A stretch of DNA of 64,000 bases from Bryobacteraceae bacterium (GTDB lineage Bacteria > Acidobacteriota > Terriglobia > Bryobacterales > Bryobacteraceae). A program made the position numbers and the translations under genes. This document shows, piece after piece, positions 40,225 through 52,171 of the stretch. A model generated the notes under the pieces. That model had not been told where the DNA came from. It did not search any database and saw nothing but the letters and a program-made list of their open reading frames with translations. The number at the start of each line of letters is the position of its first letter. Position 1 is the first letter of the stretch. The stretch lies in assembly GCA_026129905.1 (NCBI GenBank), contig JAHCHE010000006.1, positions 1-64,000 on the forward strand, given 5' to 3'.

Positions 40225-42057
40225 ATGGCAGCCAGCGACCAGCCGCAGCAGAGCTTTAGCGCCGGGTGGAAGTCCCGCTTCCGCGCATTGAAGAACATCC
40301 CGCCCGTACTCCGGATGGTCTGGGAGTCCGGATCGGTGACGGTGGGCACAGGGATGGTTCTGCGGCTGTTCGCCGCGCTGGTTCCGGTCGCGATCCTGGC
40401 GGTGGCCCGATGGATTATCGACGAGGTTGTCGCAGTCGGGTCCGGCCAGAAACCGCTGACGGACCACATCTGGTGGTTGCTGGCGATGGAGGTCGGGCTT
40501 GCTGTGACGGGCGTCCTGCTGAGCCGGGGCATCGATCTGTGCGACGCTCTTCTGGCGGACAAGTTCACGCGGTACATGAGCGTCCGCATCATGCGCCACG
40601 CTTCGCGGCTAGACTTGTCGTCCTACGAAGACCCGGTGTTCTACGACAAGCTCGAACGCGCCCGGGTGCAGTCGGTGGACCGAATCGGGATGATCCAGGC
40701 GGTTGGCCGGCTGATTCAGCAGGCCATTACGGCCGCGACGCTGTCGGCGAGCATTTTCGTGTTCTCGCCCTGGCTACTGCTGGTGCTGATCGCCTGCACG
40801 GTCCCGGCGTTCATCGGCGAGAGCCACTTCGCGTTTCTCGGCTACTCGCTGAATTACCGGCAGACGCCGGTGCGGCGGCAGATGGATTACCTGAGGGTGC
40901 TCGGCGCGAGCAAGGAAAGCGCCAAAGAGCTGAAGTTGTTTGGTTTGAGCCCTTTCTTAACCGAGCGGTACCAGCAGCTTTCCGACTACATCTACAACCA
41001 GAACGTGGCGCTGGCAAAGCGCCGGTTCACCGCCAGCTCCGTGCTGTCGCTGGTGAGCATTTGCGGCTACTACGGCTGCTACGCCTACGCAGTATACGAG
41101 GCGGTGAACGGCCGGATCAGCGTCGGCACGCTGACGTTCCTGGCGGGGGCGATCTCCGGGGCGAGCGGTAACATTCAAGCGATTTTTTCGACCTTTTCGA
41201 GCATCGCGGACCAGGCGCTCTTCCTCACGGATCTGCTGGAGTTCTTCGCGATGCAGCCGAAGGTTGCCTCGAAGGCAGGCGGGTTGCCGGCGCCAAGGCC
41301 GATCCGCCAGGGGTTCGAGTTCGACTCGGTTTCGTTCGTCTACCCGGGGACGTCGCGCCTCGTGCTGGACAACCTGAGCTTCCGACTTGCTCCGGGTGAA
41401 CGGATCGCCATGGTGGGCGAAAACGGACAGGGCAAGACGACGATCGTCAAGCTGCTGACGCGCCTTTACGATCCGTCGTCGGGACGTATCCTGCTCGACG
41501 GAGTGGACCTGCGCGAGTACGATGTCGAGAGCCTCTGCGGCCAGATCGGCGTCATTTTTCAGGACTTCATGCGCTACGAGATGACGGCGGCAGAGAACAT
41601 CGCCATGGGCCGGATCGAGGAACTAGGCAACGGCAGCCGCATCCAGACAGCCGCCACGAAGAGTCTCGCGTCGGAGGTGATCGACCGGCTTCCGAAGCGT
41701 TTCGAACAGTTGCTGGGCCGCCGGTTCGAGGGCGGAGTGGATCTGTCGGGCGGCGAGTGGCAAAAGATGGCGCTGGCCCGCGCCTACCTTCGCGAGGCGC
41801 AATTGCTGATTCTGGACGAGCCGACGGCCTCGTTGGACGCCCGATCGGAATACGAAGTATTTCAGCGGTTCACCGAGCTGACGGCGGGCAAGATGGCGCT
41901 GCTGATCTCGCACCGGTTTTCCACCGTGCGCATGGCCGACGAGATCCTCGTGCTGGAGGGCGGCAGGATCTCCGAACACGGCAATCACCAACAACTGATG
42001 GCGCTGGGCGGGCGCTACGCGGAGATGTTCGAGCTACAGGCGTCGAGCTACCGTTGA
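40225..42057 (+). CDS. ABC exporter, fused permease and ATPase
   Basis: A 610-residue type IV ABC transporter half. About six transmembrane helices lie in residues 30-320 (LAALVPVAILAVARWIIDEVV and later spans), then a nucleotide-binding domain: Walker A GENGQGKTT near residue 398, Q-loop VIFQDFMRYEMT, signature LSGGEWQKMALARA, Walker B LLILDEPTASLD, and the switch His in LLISHRFSTVRMADE. It should dimerise. The glucan synthase-like gene begins 76 bp downstream, and in rhizobia the glucan synthase partner NdvA/ChvA is an ABC exporter of the same type, so a role in exporting its product is plausible. Confidence 0.9.
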   Translation: MAASDQPQQSFSAGWKSRFRALKNIPPVLRMVWESGSVTVGTGMVLRLFAALVPVAILAVARWIIDEVVAVGSGQKPLTDHIWWLLAMEVGLAVTGVLLSRGIDLCDALLADKFTRYMSVRIMRHASRLDLSSYEDPVFYDKLERARVQSVDRIGMIQAVGRLIQQAITAATLSASIFVFSPWLLLVLIACTVPAFIGESHFAFLGYSLNYRQTPVRRQMDYLRVLGASKESAKELKLFGLSPFLTERYQQLSDYIYNQNVALAKRRFTASSVLSLVSICGYYGCYAYAVYEAVNGRISVGTLTFLAGAISGASGNIQAIFSTFSSIADQALFLTDLLEFFAMQPKVASKAGGLPAPRPIRQGFEFDSVSFVYPGTSRLVLDNLSFRLAPGERIAMVGENGQGKTTIVKLLTRLYDPSSGRILLDGVDLREYDVESLCGQIGVIFQDFMRYEMTAAENIAMGRIEELGNGSRIQTAATKSLASEVIDRLPKRFEQLLGRRFEGGVDLSGGEWQKMALARAYLREAQLLILDEPTASLDARSEYEVFQRFTELTAGKMALLISHRFSTVRMADEILVLEGGRISEHGNHQQLMALGGRYAEMFELQASSYR

Positions 42058-42133
42058 GGCGGTAACGAAACCTCGCGGCAGCCGATCCCCTATTCGACCG
42101 CAAAGGCCAACAAATGCCAGGCGATTTGCCAAA

Positions 42134-45100
42134 ATGCTGAACCCAACACCGCGCGACGAACCAGCCTGGGCGTTCGAGAGCCACCCTCCGGATTCGCCCG
42201 GACCGGCTCAGGAGCCCGGGGGCCGGACAGCATTCCGCGCGCCCGCCGGGTCCCCGGAACGGATCTCGGACGCGGCGGGGGTTGTCGACTCCGACGTTCC
42301 GGCGCGCCTGCGATTCCTGGACGGGGAACGGTTGCGGCGGCAGGGACGAGAGGATGCCGGCTACTGGCAGGCGAGTCTGTCGAACCGCGCACTGCGGCGG
42401 CTGCGGAAGCAGCAGGCGGCCATCGCCGAAACGATCATGGCGGCATTGGAGGAGATCCGGGGCCGCCTGGATGCGGGCGGCCGGATCGGGGAAGTGGAGC
42501 GGTGGCTTCACGAAAACTCCCGGCTGCTGAAAACGGGGCTGCGGGAAGTTCGCGAAGGGCTGAAGGAACTTCGGCGGCTACCGGAGATCACCGGGAGCGA
42601 CCCGCCGACGCTGCGGGCGGAAGCGGCGGCGCAAGCGTTCCTCTCGGCCACGGGCCTGGCATTCGACGAAGACGCGTTTACGGCGTACTTTCGAGCCGTG
42701 CAGGAAACCTGCCCTTGGCCAATGGCGGAACTTTGGGCGCTGAAGCCCCTGCTGCAACACGCACTGTTCGAGCGGATCGCGGAGATTGTCCGAGCGCGGA
42801 AGGCGGAGGGCGCGGAGGTGGAGCAGGCCAGCCTGGAGGCTTTGCGCCCGACCATCGTGACGCTGAAGCGGCTGAGCGAAGAGCAGTGGCTGGAGCTGGT
42901 GGAAGAAATCAGCGAAATCGAGCGCATCCTACGCTCGGATCCGGACGACTGTTACGCCGCGATGGATTTCGCGAGCCGCGACTTGTACCGCGGGGCGGTG
43001 ACGCGCCTGGCGCACCGGTCGTCCTGGACCGAGGTGGCGATCGCCATGGAAGCGGTTCGGATGGCCCGGAAAGCGCGTGAACATCCGGCGCCGGACAGAC
43101 GGATGGCGGAGCGGCGGGGCCACGTCGGCTATTACCTGGTCGACAAAGGCCGGGACGCGCTCGAGAAACGACTCCGCTACCGGACGACTTTTCGGGATGC
43201 GTTCCGGAGAATACTGCTGAAATATCCGACGCCGTTCTATCTGCTGGCGATGGAAATCGCCACCATCGCGGTGGTGGTTTTCACGCTGGCGGGGATCGGC
43301 TTCACCCGGCCGCCGTGGCTGGCCGTGGTGATTCTACTGCTGCCGGCCAGCGAAGCCGCCATCGCGATGGTGAACCGGCTGGTTACTTGGCTGCTGCCGC
43401 CACGCGTACTACCGAAGCTGGATTTCAAGTCGGGCATACCGTCCGAATACACGACGATGACGGTGGTTCCGACGCTGCTGATCAATGAAGAGCAGGTCCG
43501 CGAAACCGTCGAGCAGTTCGAGATACGGTACCTGGCGAACCGGCAGCCGAACCTTTACTTCGCGCTGCTGACCGACGCGCCGGACTCCACGCGCCGGTTC
43601 GACGAAAAGGACGAGCTGGCGAACCTGTGCGCGAGGCTGGTGGAGGAGTTGAACCGGAAGTACAGCGCCGGCGGCGAGAACCCGTTCTTCATGCTGCACC
43701 GCCACCGGGTCTATTACGACTCGGAAGGGGCGTGGCTGGGCTGGGAGCGCAAGCGCGGGAAGCTGCTCGATTTGAACAATCTGCTGCGCGGCGGCTTCGA
43801 CAGTTTCCCGGTGAAGGTCTGCGACGACTCGGTGCTGCCGAAGGTGCGCTACGTCATCACGCTGGACGCCGACACGCAGCTCCCCAAGGACGCCGCGCAC
43901 CGGCTGGCCGGGACCATGGCGCATCCGCTGAACCGCGCGGTGATCGATCCGGCGACCAACACGGTGGTGGAAGGCTACGCGATTCTACAGCCCCGGATCG
44001 GCGTCAGCGTCCATTCGGCCGGCCGTTCGCGGCTGGCGGCCATCTTCTCCGGCGAGACGGGATTCGATATCTATACGCGCGCGGTGTCGGAGGTTTACCA
44101 GGACCTTTTCGGAGAGGGCAGTTTCACCGGAAAGGGCATCTACGAGGTGGACACGTTTCAGGCGGTACTCGCGCAGCGATTTCCGGAGAACGCCCTCCTG
44201 AGCCACGACTTAATCGAAGGCGCGCACGCGCGGGCGGGGCTGGCCTCCGATATCGAACTGATCGACGATTACCCGACGCGCTTCAGCGCCTACAGCCGGC
44301 GCAAGCACCGCTGGGTGCGCGGCGACTGGCAGATCATGTTGTGGCTGCTGCCGCGCGTACCGGACTACTTCGGACGGCTGGTTCCGAACCCCATCACGAC
44401 GTTGTCGCGGTGGAAGATCCTGGACAACCTGCGGCGCAGCCTGATGGACGTGTCGCTATTCGCGCTGCTGGTTGCGGGCTGGCTGTTTCTGCCGGGCGGC
44501 GCCCTGAGCTGGACCATCGCCACGCTGGTGCTGCTGATGCTTCCCAGCTACTTCGAGCTGCTGCTGGTTGCCCTCGGGATGCCGTTCTCGTCGAATCGCC
44601 GGGCGGCGCTCGAGGGGGCGCTGGACGGTTTCCTGACGCGGCAGGTGAACGTGCTGTTCACGCTCGCGTTTCTCAGCCACCAGGCGTTGATGATGGCGGA
44701 CGCCGTCGTCCGGACGGTGGTGCGCATGGCCGTAACCAAGCAGAAGCTGCTCGAATGGGAAACGGCCGCGCAGGCCGAGAGCGCCGTCGGAAAACGCACG
44801 CCCGTGGAGAAGTACCTCGACTGGACGCCGTGGCTCTCTCTGGGCCTGTTGGCGCTGCTGGCAATCGTCCGGCCGGATTCGATCTCGAGCGCGCTGCCGG
44901 TGCTGGCCCTTTGGGCCGCGGTGAAGCCGCTGGTGCGGTGGCTGGATCGGCCGCTGCCGGTGAAAGAAGCGGAGTTGACCGGCGAGGGCGTCCAGTTTCT
45001 GCGCGGCGTCGCGCTCCGCACATGGCGCTATTTTCACGATTTCGGCGGCCCGGCTGAAAACTGGCTGATTCCGGATAACGCCCTGGAGGAGCCGGAGCGC

Positions 45101-46765
45101 GTCGCTTCTCGCATTTCACCCACGAATCTCGGCATGCTGTTGAACGCCCGGGTGGCGGCTCACGACCTTGGCTACCTGCCTGTGCCGGAACTGGTTCGGG
45201 GAACCGAAGCGACGTTGGCGACGATGAAGCGCCTGCGGCGGTATAGGGGACATTACCTGAACTGGTACGCGACGCGGACGCTCGAGCCGCTAGCGCCGCT
45301 GTTTGTCTCGACGGTCGACAGCGGGAATCTCGCCGCCAGCCTATGGACGCTGAAGCAGGCGCTGCTCGAACTGAAAGCGCGCCCGCCGATCGAGACGCTC
45401 TGGCGGGGCGTGGTGGATCACGCGGAACTGCTCCGCGAAGTTGCCATTGCCGAGGCGGTTGTTGGGCCGTCCCAGGCGGCCATCCGGGAGATGTGCCGGG
45501 ACGCGGAACTCCTGGCCGCCGGTCCGGGCAAGTGGTGGGAAGGGCTGTTCCGCATCAAGGAGCGGACGCGATTGCTGCTGTCCGAGCTTGAGGATTCGGC
45601 CCGAAGCGCCGAAACGCGCCACTGGGCGGATGAACTGGCGAAGCAAATCGGCCGGATCGAAGAAACGGCCCGCCTCCTGACGCCGTGGGCACTGCCGGAG
45701 GCGCGGGCGCTGGTGAGGCAACTGGGGGCCGACGTTGGGCCGGACGGGACCGAAATGCCGCTGGAGGCGATCCCGGGTTTCGCCGCGTCGTTGCGTCAGC
45801 GCGTTCCGCGCGACGGCCGTTCCGCGGGCGACAGGGCGCGCGCGTCCCTGGCTCAAGACCTCGAACGCGCTGGCGAATTCGCGGCGTCAATGCTCGAAAA
45901 GCTGGACCGCCTGGCGGCGGAAGCCGAATCGTTCGTGAATGCGATGGACTTCCGCTTCCTGTACAACGAAGAACGCAAGCTGTTGGCCGTGGGCTTCGAT
46001 GCGGAGGCAGAAGCGCCGCATCGCAGCTATTACGATCTGCTGGCGTCGGAGGCGCGCACGGCGCTGTTCATCGCGATCGCCAAAGGCGATGTCCCGCAGG
46101 AGAGCTGGTTCCACCTGGGGCGCGGTCACGTCTTGTGCCGCGGAGAACGCGTGTTATTGTCGTGGACCGGCACCATGTTCGAGTACCTGATGCCGTTTCT
46201 GTGGATGCGCGCCTATCCGAACACGGTGCTGGCGCGCAGCGCCGAGGCGGCCGTGCGGGTGCAGCAGGGCGGCCCCTTCGTCGAACTGGGGCGGCATTGC
46301 GGGCCGGGCGAAGCGGCCGCGCCGTGGGGCATCTCGGAGGCGGCGTGCGCCGAGCGAAACGGCGAGGGCGACTACATGTACAAGCCGTTCGGCGTCTCCG
46401 GACTCGCTTTGAAGGCGCGCTGCCTGGATGAGCCCGAGATCACGGTGGTGGCGCCGTATGCGACCTTTCTCGCCCTCGGGACCGACCTGGAGGCGGCGCT
46501 GCCCAACCTTCGGGCGATGGAGGGGCGAGGCTGGATCGGGCGCTACGGTTTCTACGAAGCGGTTCAATTCGGCGGCGCGCGCAACGGCGAGGTGGTCCGT
46601 TCGTGGATGGCGCACCACCAGGGGATGATCCTGCTCGCGATTGCCAATGCCGTGATGACCGGGCGGGTGCAGCGGTATTTTCACGCCGAGCCGGCCGTGC
46701 AGGCCACGGAACTCCTGTTGCAGGAGAAAACGCCGGCCGTGCTGGAGGCGGAACCGGCGGAGTAG
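42134..46765 (+). CDS. Cyclic beta-1,2-glucan synthase-like protein without GH94 domain
   Basis: A 1543-residue membrane enzyme related to NdvB/ChvB. A helical N-terminal region (to about 350) precedes two membrane segments, then a GT84 glycosyltransferase domain with VVPTLLINEEQVRETVEQFE, VITLDADTQLPKD near residue 574 and SHDLIEGAHARAGLASDIEL near 690, and more membrane helices at 760-830. The final domain, from about residue 1272, begins DFRFLYNEERKLLAVGFDAE and contains LLSWTGTMFEYLMPFLWMRA and SWMAHHQGMILLA; this is the Glycoamylase/GH189-like part that cyclises glucan in known enzymes. Characterised synthases are about 2800 residues and end in a GH94 phosphorylase-like region; the stop here removes that region. 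Confidence 0.88.
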   Translation: MLNPTPRDEPAWAFESHPPDSPGPAQEPGGRTAFRAPAGSPERISDAAGVVDSDVPARLRFLDGERLRRQGREDAGYWQASLSNRALRRLRKQQAAIAETIMAALEEIRGRLDAGGRIGEVERWLHENSRLLKTGLREVREGLKELRRLPEITGSDPPTLRAEAAAQAFLSATGLAFDEDAFTAYFRAVQETCPWPMAELWALKPLLQHALFERIAEIVRARKAEGAEVEQASLEALRPTIVTLKRLSEEQWLELVEEISEIERILRSDPDDCYAAMDFASRDLYRGAVTRLAHRSSWTEVAIAMEAVRMARKAREHPAPDRRMAERRGHVGYYLVDKGRDALEKRLRYRTTFRDAFRRILLKYPTPFYLLAMEIATIAVVVFTLAGIGFTRPPWLAVVILLLPASEAAIAMVNRLVTWLLPPRVLPKLDFKSGIPSEYTTMTVVPTLLINEEQVRETVEQFEIRYLANRQPNLYFALLTDAPDSTRRFDEKDELANLCARLVEELNRKYSAGGENPFFMLHRHRVYYDSEGAWLGWERKRGKLLDLNNLLRGGFDSFPVKVCDDSVLPKVRYVITLDADTQLPKDAAHRLAGTMAHPLNRAVIDPATNTVVEGYAILQPRIGVSVHSAGRSRLAAIFSGETGFDIYTRAVSEVYQDLFGEGSFTGKGIYEVDTFQAVLAQRFPENALLSHDLIEGAHARAGLASDIELIDDYPTRFSAYSRRKHRWVRGDWQIMLWLLPRVPDYFGRLVPNPITTLSRWKILDNLRRSLMDVSLFALLVAGWLFLPGGALSWTIATLVLLMLPSYFELLLVALGMPFSSNRRAALEGALDGFLTRQVNVLFTLAFLSHQALMMADAVVRTVVRMAVTKQKLLEWETAAQAESAVGKRTPVEKYLDWTPWLSLGLLALLAIVRPDSISSALPVLALWAAVKPLVRWLDRPLPVKEAELTGEGVQFLRGVALRTWRYFHDFGGPAENWLIPDNALEEPERVASRISPTNLGMLLNARVAAHDLGYLPVPELVRGTEATLATMKRLRRYRGHYLNWYATRTLEPLAPLFVSTVDSGNLAASLWTLKQALLELKARPPIETLWRGVVDHAELLREVAIAEAVVGPSQAAIREMCRDAELLAAGPGKWWEGLFRIKERTRLLLSELEDSARSAETRHWADELAKQIGRIEETARLLTPWALPEARALVRQLGADVGPDGTEMPLEAIPGFAASLRQRVPRDGRSAGDRARASLAQDLERAGEFAASMLEKLDRLAAEAESFVNAMDFRFLYNEERKLLAVGFDAEAEAPHRSYYDLLASEARTALFIAIAKGDVPQESWFHLGRGHVLCRGERVLLSWTGTMFEYLMPFLWMRAYPNTVLARSAEAAVRVQQGGPFVELGRHCGPGEAAAPWGISEAACAERNGEGDYMYKPFGVSGLALKARCLDEPEITVVAPYATFLALGTDLEAALPNLRAMEGRGWIGRYGFYEAVQFGGARNGEVVRSWMAHHQGMILLAIANAVMTGRVQRYFHAEPAVQATELLLQEKTPAVLEAEPAE

Positions 46766-46775
46766 CAGGGCACAA

Positions 46776-46813
46776 GAGGCCACACGAGTGTGGCCTCGGC
46801 ACGCTGAGAGCGT
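46776..46813. repeat. Two adjacent hairpins between glucan synthase and PSD1 genes
   Basis: GAGGCCACAC/GTGTGGCCTC around GA (46776-46797), then ACGCT/AGCGT around GAG (46801-46813), then ACGCCACG. No T-tract on either strand, so it is unlikely to be a classical terminator, though it may end or stabilise transcripts. It lies 10 bp after the stop codon. Confidence 0.6.
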
Positions 46814-46833
46814 ACGCCACGTCGGCACCGCGC

Positions 46834-46839
46834 TATAAT
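46834..46839 (+). promoter_or_regulatory. Candidate -10 box of the DUF1553/DUF1501 pair
   Basis: A perfect TATAAT 28 bases before the ATG at 46867, in front of a strong AGGAGC ribosome site. No good -35 hexamer at 16-18 bp. Confidence 0.35.
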
Positions 46840-46866
46840 TTTCCCAGAGAACGACTCAGAGGAGCT

Positions 46867-50007
<3,141 letters not shown>

Positions 50008-50010
50008 GCG

Positions 50011-51450
50011 ATGCACCCGTGTAAAGAATGCGCTCTGCTGATGACGCGCCGGCACTTCTTCGGCCGCGCGAGCGCCGGGATCGGCGTCGCGGCATTGGCC
50101 GGTCTGTTCGCGGAGGATCTGCGCGCCGAAGGCGGCCTGGCGGGTCTGCCGCATCTGGCGCCGAGGGCGAAACGGGTGATCTACCTGTTCATGTCCGGCG
50201 GGCCGTCGCAAATGGAAATGTTCGATTACAAGCCGGGGCTCGACGATCGGCGCGGGTCGGAGTTGCCGGACTCGGTGCGGCAGGGCCAGAGGCTGACGGG
50301 CATGACGGCGACGCAGTCGAGTTTCCCGGTGGCCTCGTCGTTGTTCAAGTTCGCCCGGCGCGGCTCCAGCGGAGCCTGGGTCAGCGAGTTGCTGCCGCAC
50401 ACGGCCGGGGTGGCGGACGATCTTTGCTTCATCAAGTCGATGTACACCGAGGCGATCAACCACGATCCCGCGGTGACGTTTTTTCAGACCGGAGCGCAGC
50501 TTGCGGGACGGCCGAGCATCGGCGCGTGGCTGGCCTACGGGCTCGGCAGCGAAAACAAGGATCTGCCGGCGTTTGTGGTGATGGTGTCGAAAGGCTCCGG
50601 TCAGCCCGAAGGCGGCCAGCCTTTGGCGGACCGGATGTGGGGCAGCGGTTTTCTGCCGTCGCGTTTCCAAGGCGTCAAGTTCCGTTCGGCGGGCGATCCG
50701 GTGTTGTATCTTTCCAATCCGGCGGGCGTCAGCGCCGCGATGCGTCGCCGATATCTGGACGATTTAGGCCGGTTGAATGAGGCGAAGCTGCGGGCTTTCG
50801 GCGACCCCGAAATCGCCACGCGAATCGCGCAGTACGAAATGGCGTACCGCATGCAGAGCTCGGTTCCGGAGCTGACCGACCTGTCGAGCGAGCCGGAGCA
50901 CGTCTTCGAGATGTACGGGCCCGATGCGCGGAAGCCCGGGACGTTCGCGGCCAACTGCCTGCTGGCGCGCCGCCTGGCGGAACGGGGCGTGCGGTTCGTG
51001 CAGGTGTTCCATCGCGGCTGGGATCAGCACACCAATCTGCCTAAGGAGATCGCGCTTCAGACGCGGGACATCGACCGGCCGGCCGCGGCGCTCGTCCGGG
51101 ACTTGAAACAGCGGGGCCTGCTGGACGACACGCTGGTGGTTTGGGGCGGCGAATTCGGCCGCACGGTGTACTGCCAAGGGCGACTGACCGAAGACGACTA
51201 CGGGCGCGATCATCACCCACGCTGTTTCACGATGTGGCTGGCGGGGGGCGGCGTCAAGCCCGGCCTCAGCTACGGCGAAACGGACGACTTCTGCTATAAC
51301 ATCGCCAAAGATCCCGTTCACGTGCACGATCTGCACGCGACCATCCTGCATTGCCTCGGCATCGACCACACAAAGCTCACCTATAAATACCAGGGCCGTC
51401 ACTTCCGCCTGACGGACGTGCACGGCAAGGTGGTGAAGGCGGTCCTGTAG
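50011..51450 (+). CDS. DUF1501 protein, Tat-exported
   Basis: A 479-residue protein with a twin-Arg signal ([20 protein letters not shown]) following a Cys-containing leader [10 protein letters not shown]. The DUF1501 core resembles the sulfatase/alkaline-phosphatase fold: [81 protein letters not shown] and the final [33 protein letters not shown]. Its start lies three bases after the PSD1 stop, so the two are co-translated. Such pairs are abundant in Planctomycetota and Acidobacteriota, with unknown substrate. A 6-bp hairpin (51451-51478) follows. Confidence 0.92.
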   Translation: MHPCKECALLMTRRHFFGRASAGIGVAALAGLFAEDLRAEGGLAGLPHLAPRAKRVIYLFMSGGPSQMEMFDYKPGLDDRRGSELPDSVRQGQRLTGMTATQSSFPVASSLFKFARRGSSGAWVSELLPHTAGVADDLCFIKSMYTEAINHDPAVTFFQTGAQLAGRPSIGAWLAYGLGSENKDLPAFVVMVSKGSGQPEGGQPLADRMWGSGFLPSRFQGVKFRSAGDPVLYLSNPAGVSAAMRRRYLDDLGRLNEAKLRAFGDPEIATRIAQYEMAYRMQSSVPELTDLSSEPEHVFEMYGPDARKPGTFAANCLLARRLAERGVRFVQVFHRGWDQHTNLPKEIALQTRDIDRPAAALVRDLKQRGLLDDTLVVWGGEFGRTVYCQGRLTEDDYGRDHHPRCFTMWLAGGGVKPGLSYGETDDFCYNIAKDPVHVHDLHATILHCLGIDHTKLTYKYQGRHFRLTDVHGKVVKAVL

Positions 51451-51548
51451 CTCCTGGACCGACTTTCGGGGGCAGGAGTTCCGATGCTTGGCGATCAACG
51501 GGTATATACTGGCTGACAACGGGGAGAACCCGGTGAAAGAGAGGGGAT

Positions 51549-51986
51549 ATGGCATCCAGGAACGTAGAGACTTACAAGACTGCGCACCAGGCGTTCAACC
51601 GGCGCGACTTCGACGCCGTGGTGAATATGATGACTGAGGACGCAACGTACGAGGACAGGGCTCGAGGCGTCACCTTTCGGGGCAGGGCGGGCTTCCGGGA
51701 GTTCATGCAGGGCTGGGTGACGGCCTTATCCAACGCCGAGGTTACCGACCCCGTCTACATCGATGCAGGCGATACGGTTGTGACGCAGTTCGTCGGCCGG
51801 GGCGTGAACGACGGTCCGCTTGGGCCGCTGCCCGCCACGGGAAAACCGGTGACGTTCCATCTGTGCGAATTTTTCCGGTTCAACAGCCAAGGCCAGATCA
51901 CGTCCGGCGGCATCTACTATGACCAACTTTCGATCCTGACGCAATTGGGTCATGCGCAGGCGCCGCAAAAGGCCACCGCGGCCTGA
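51549..51986 (+). CDS. SnoaL/NTF2-like fold protein
   Basis: A 145-residue protein of the SnoaL-like cone fold: NVETYKTAHQAFNRRDFDAVVNMMTEDATYEDRARGVTFRGRAGFREFMQGW, then VTQFVGRGVNDGPLGPLPATGKPV and CEFFRFNSQGQITSGGIYYDQLSILTQLG. Members act as small-molecule isomerases or as binding proteins; the ligand is unknown. A good GAGAGGGG ribosome site precedes the ATG. It is monocistronic in appearance. Confidence 0.85.
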   Translation: MASRNVETYKTAHQAFNRRDFDAVVNMMTEDATYEDRARGVTFRGRAGFREFMQGWVTALSNAEVTDPVYIDAGDTVVTQFVGRGVNDGPLGPLPATGKPVTFHLCEFFRFNSQGQITSGGIYYDQLSILTQLGHAQAPQKATAA

Positions 51987-52171
51987 CGGGCCATCCGGAA
52001 TTCCGACGGGATGAGTCTACGCGCTTTGCCGCGCAGGCTCGGGAACGGGGATCGGCCAGCCGCGCCCCTCAGGTGAGCGCGAAAGGTTTGCCGTGCGCGC
52101 CGGGGGAGGATATGTCCTGAATCCTCTCGTGGTGCACAATAGAGGCAGAACCCTGGCGTAAAACCAAGAAC

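Noticed and set aside
39861-40592. 243-residue minus-strand ORF
   Set aside because: It is mostly antisense to the ABC exporter start and low-complexity; no family pattern.
51451-51478. Terminator after the DUF1501 gene
   Set aside because: Only six base pairs around a 16-base loop and no T-tract; mentioned in the gene entry but not called.
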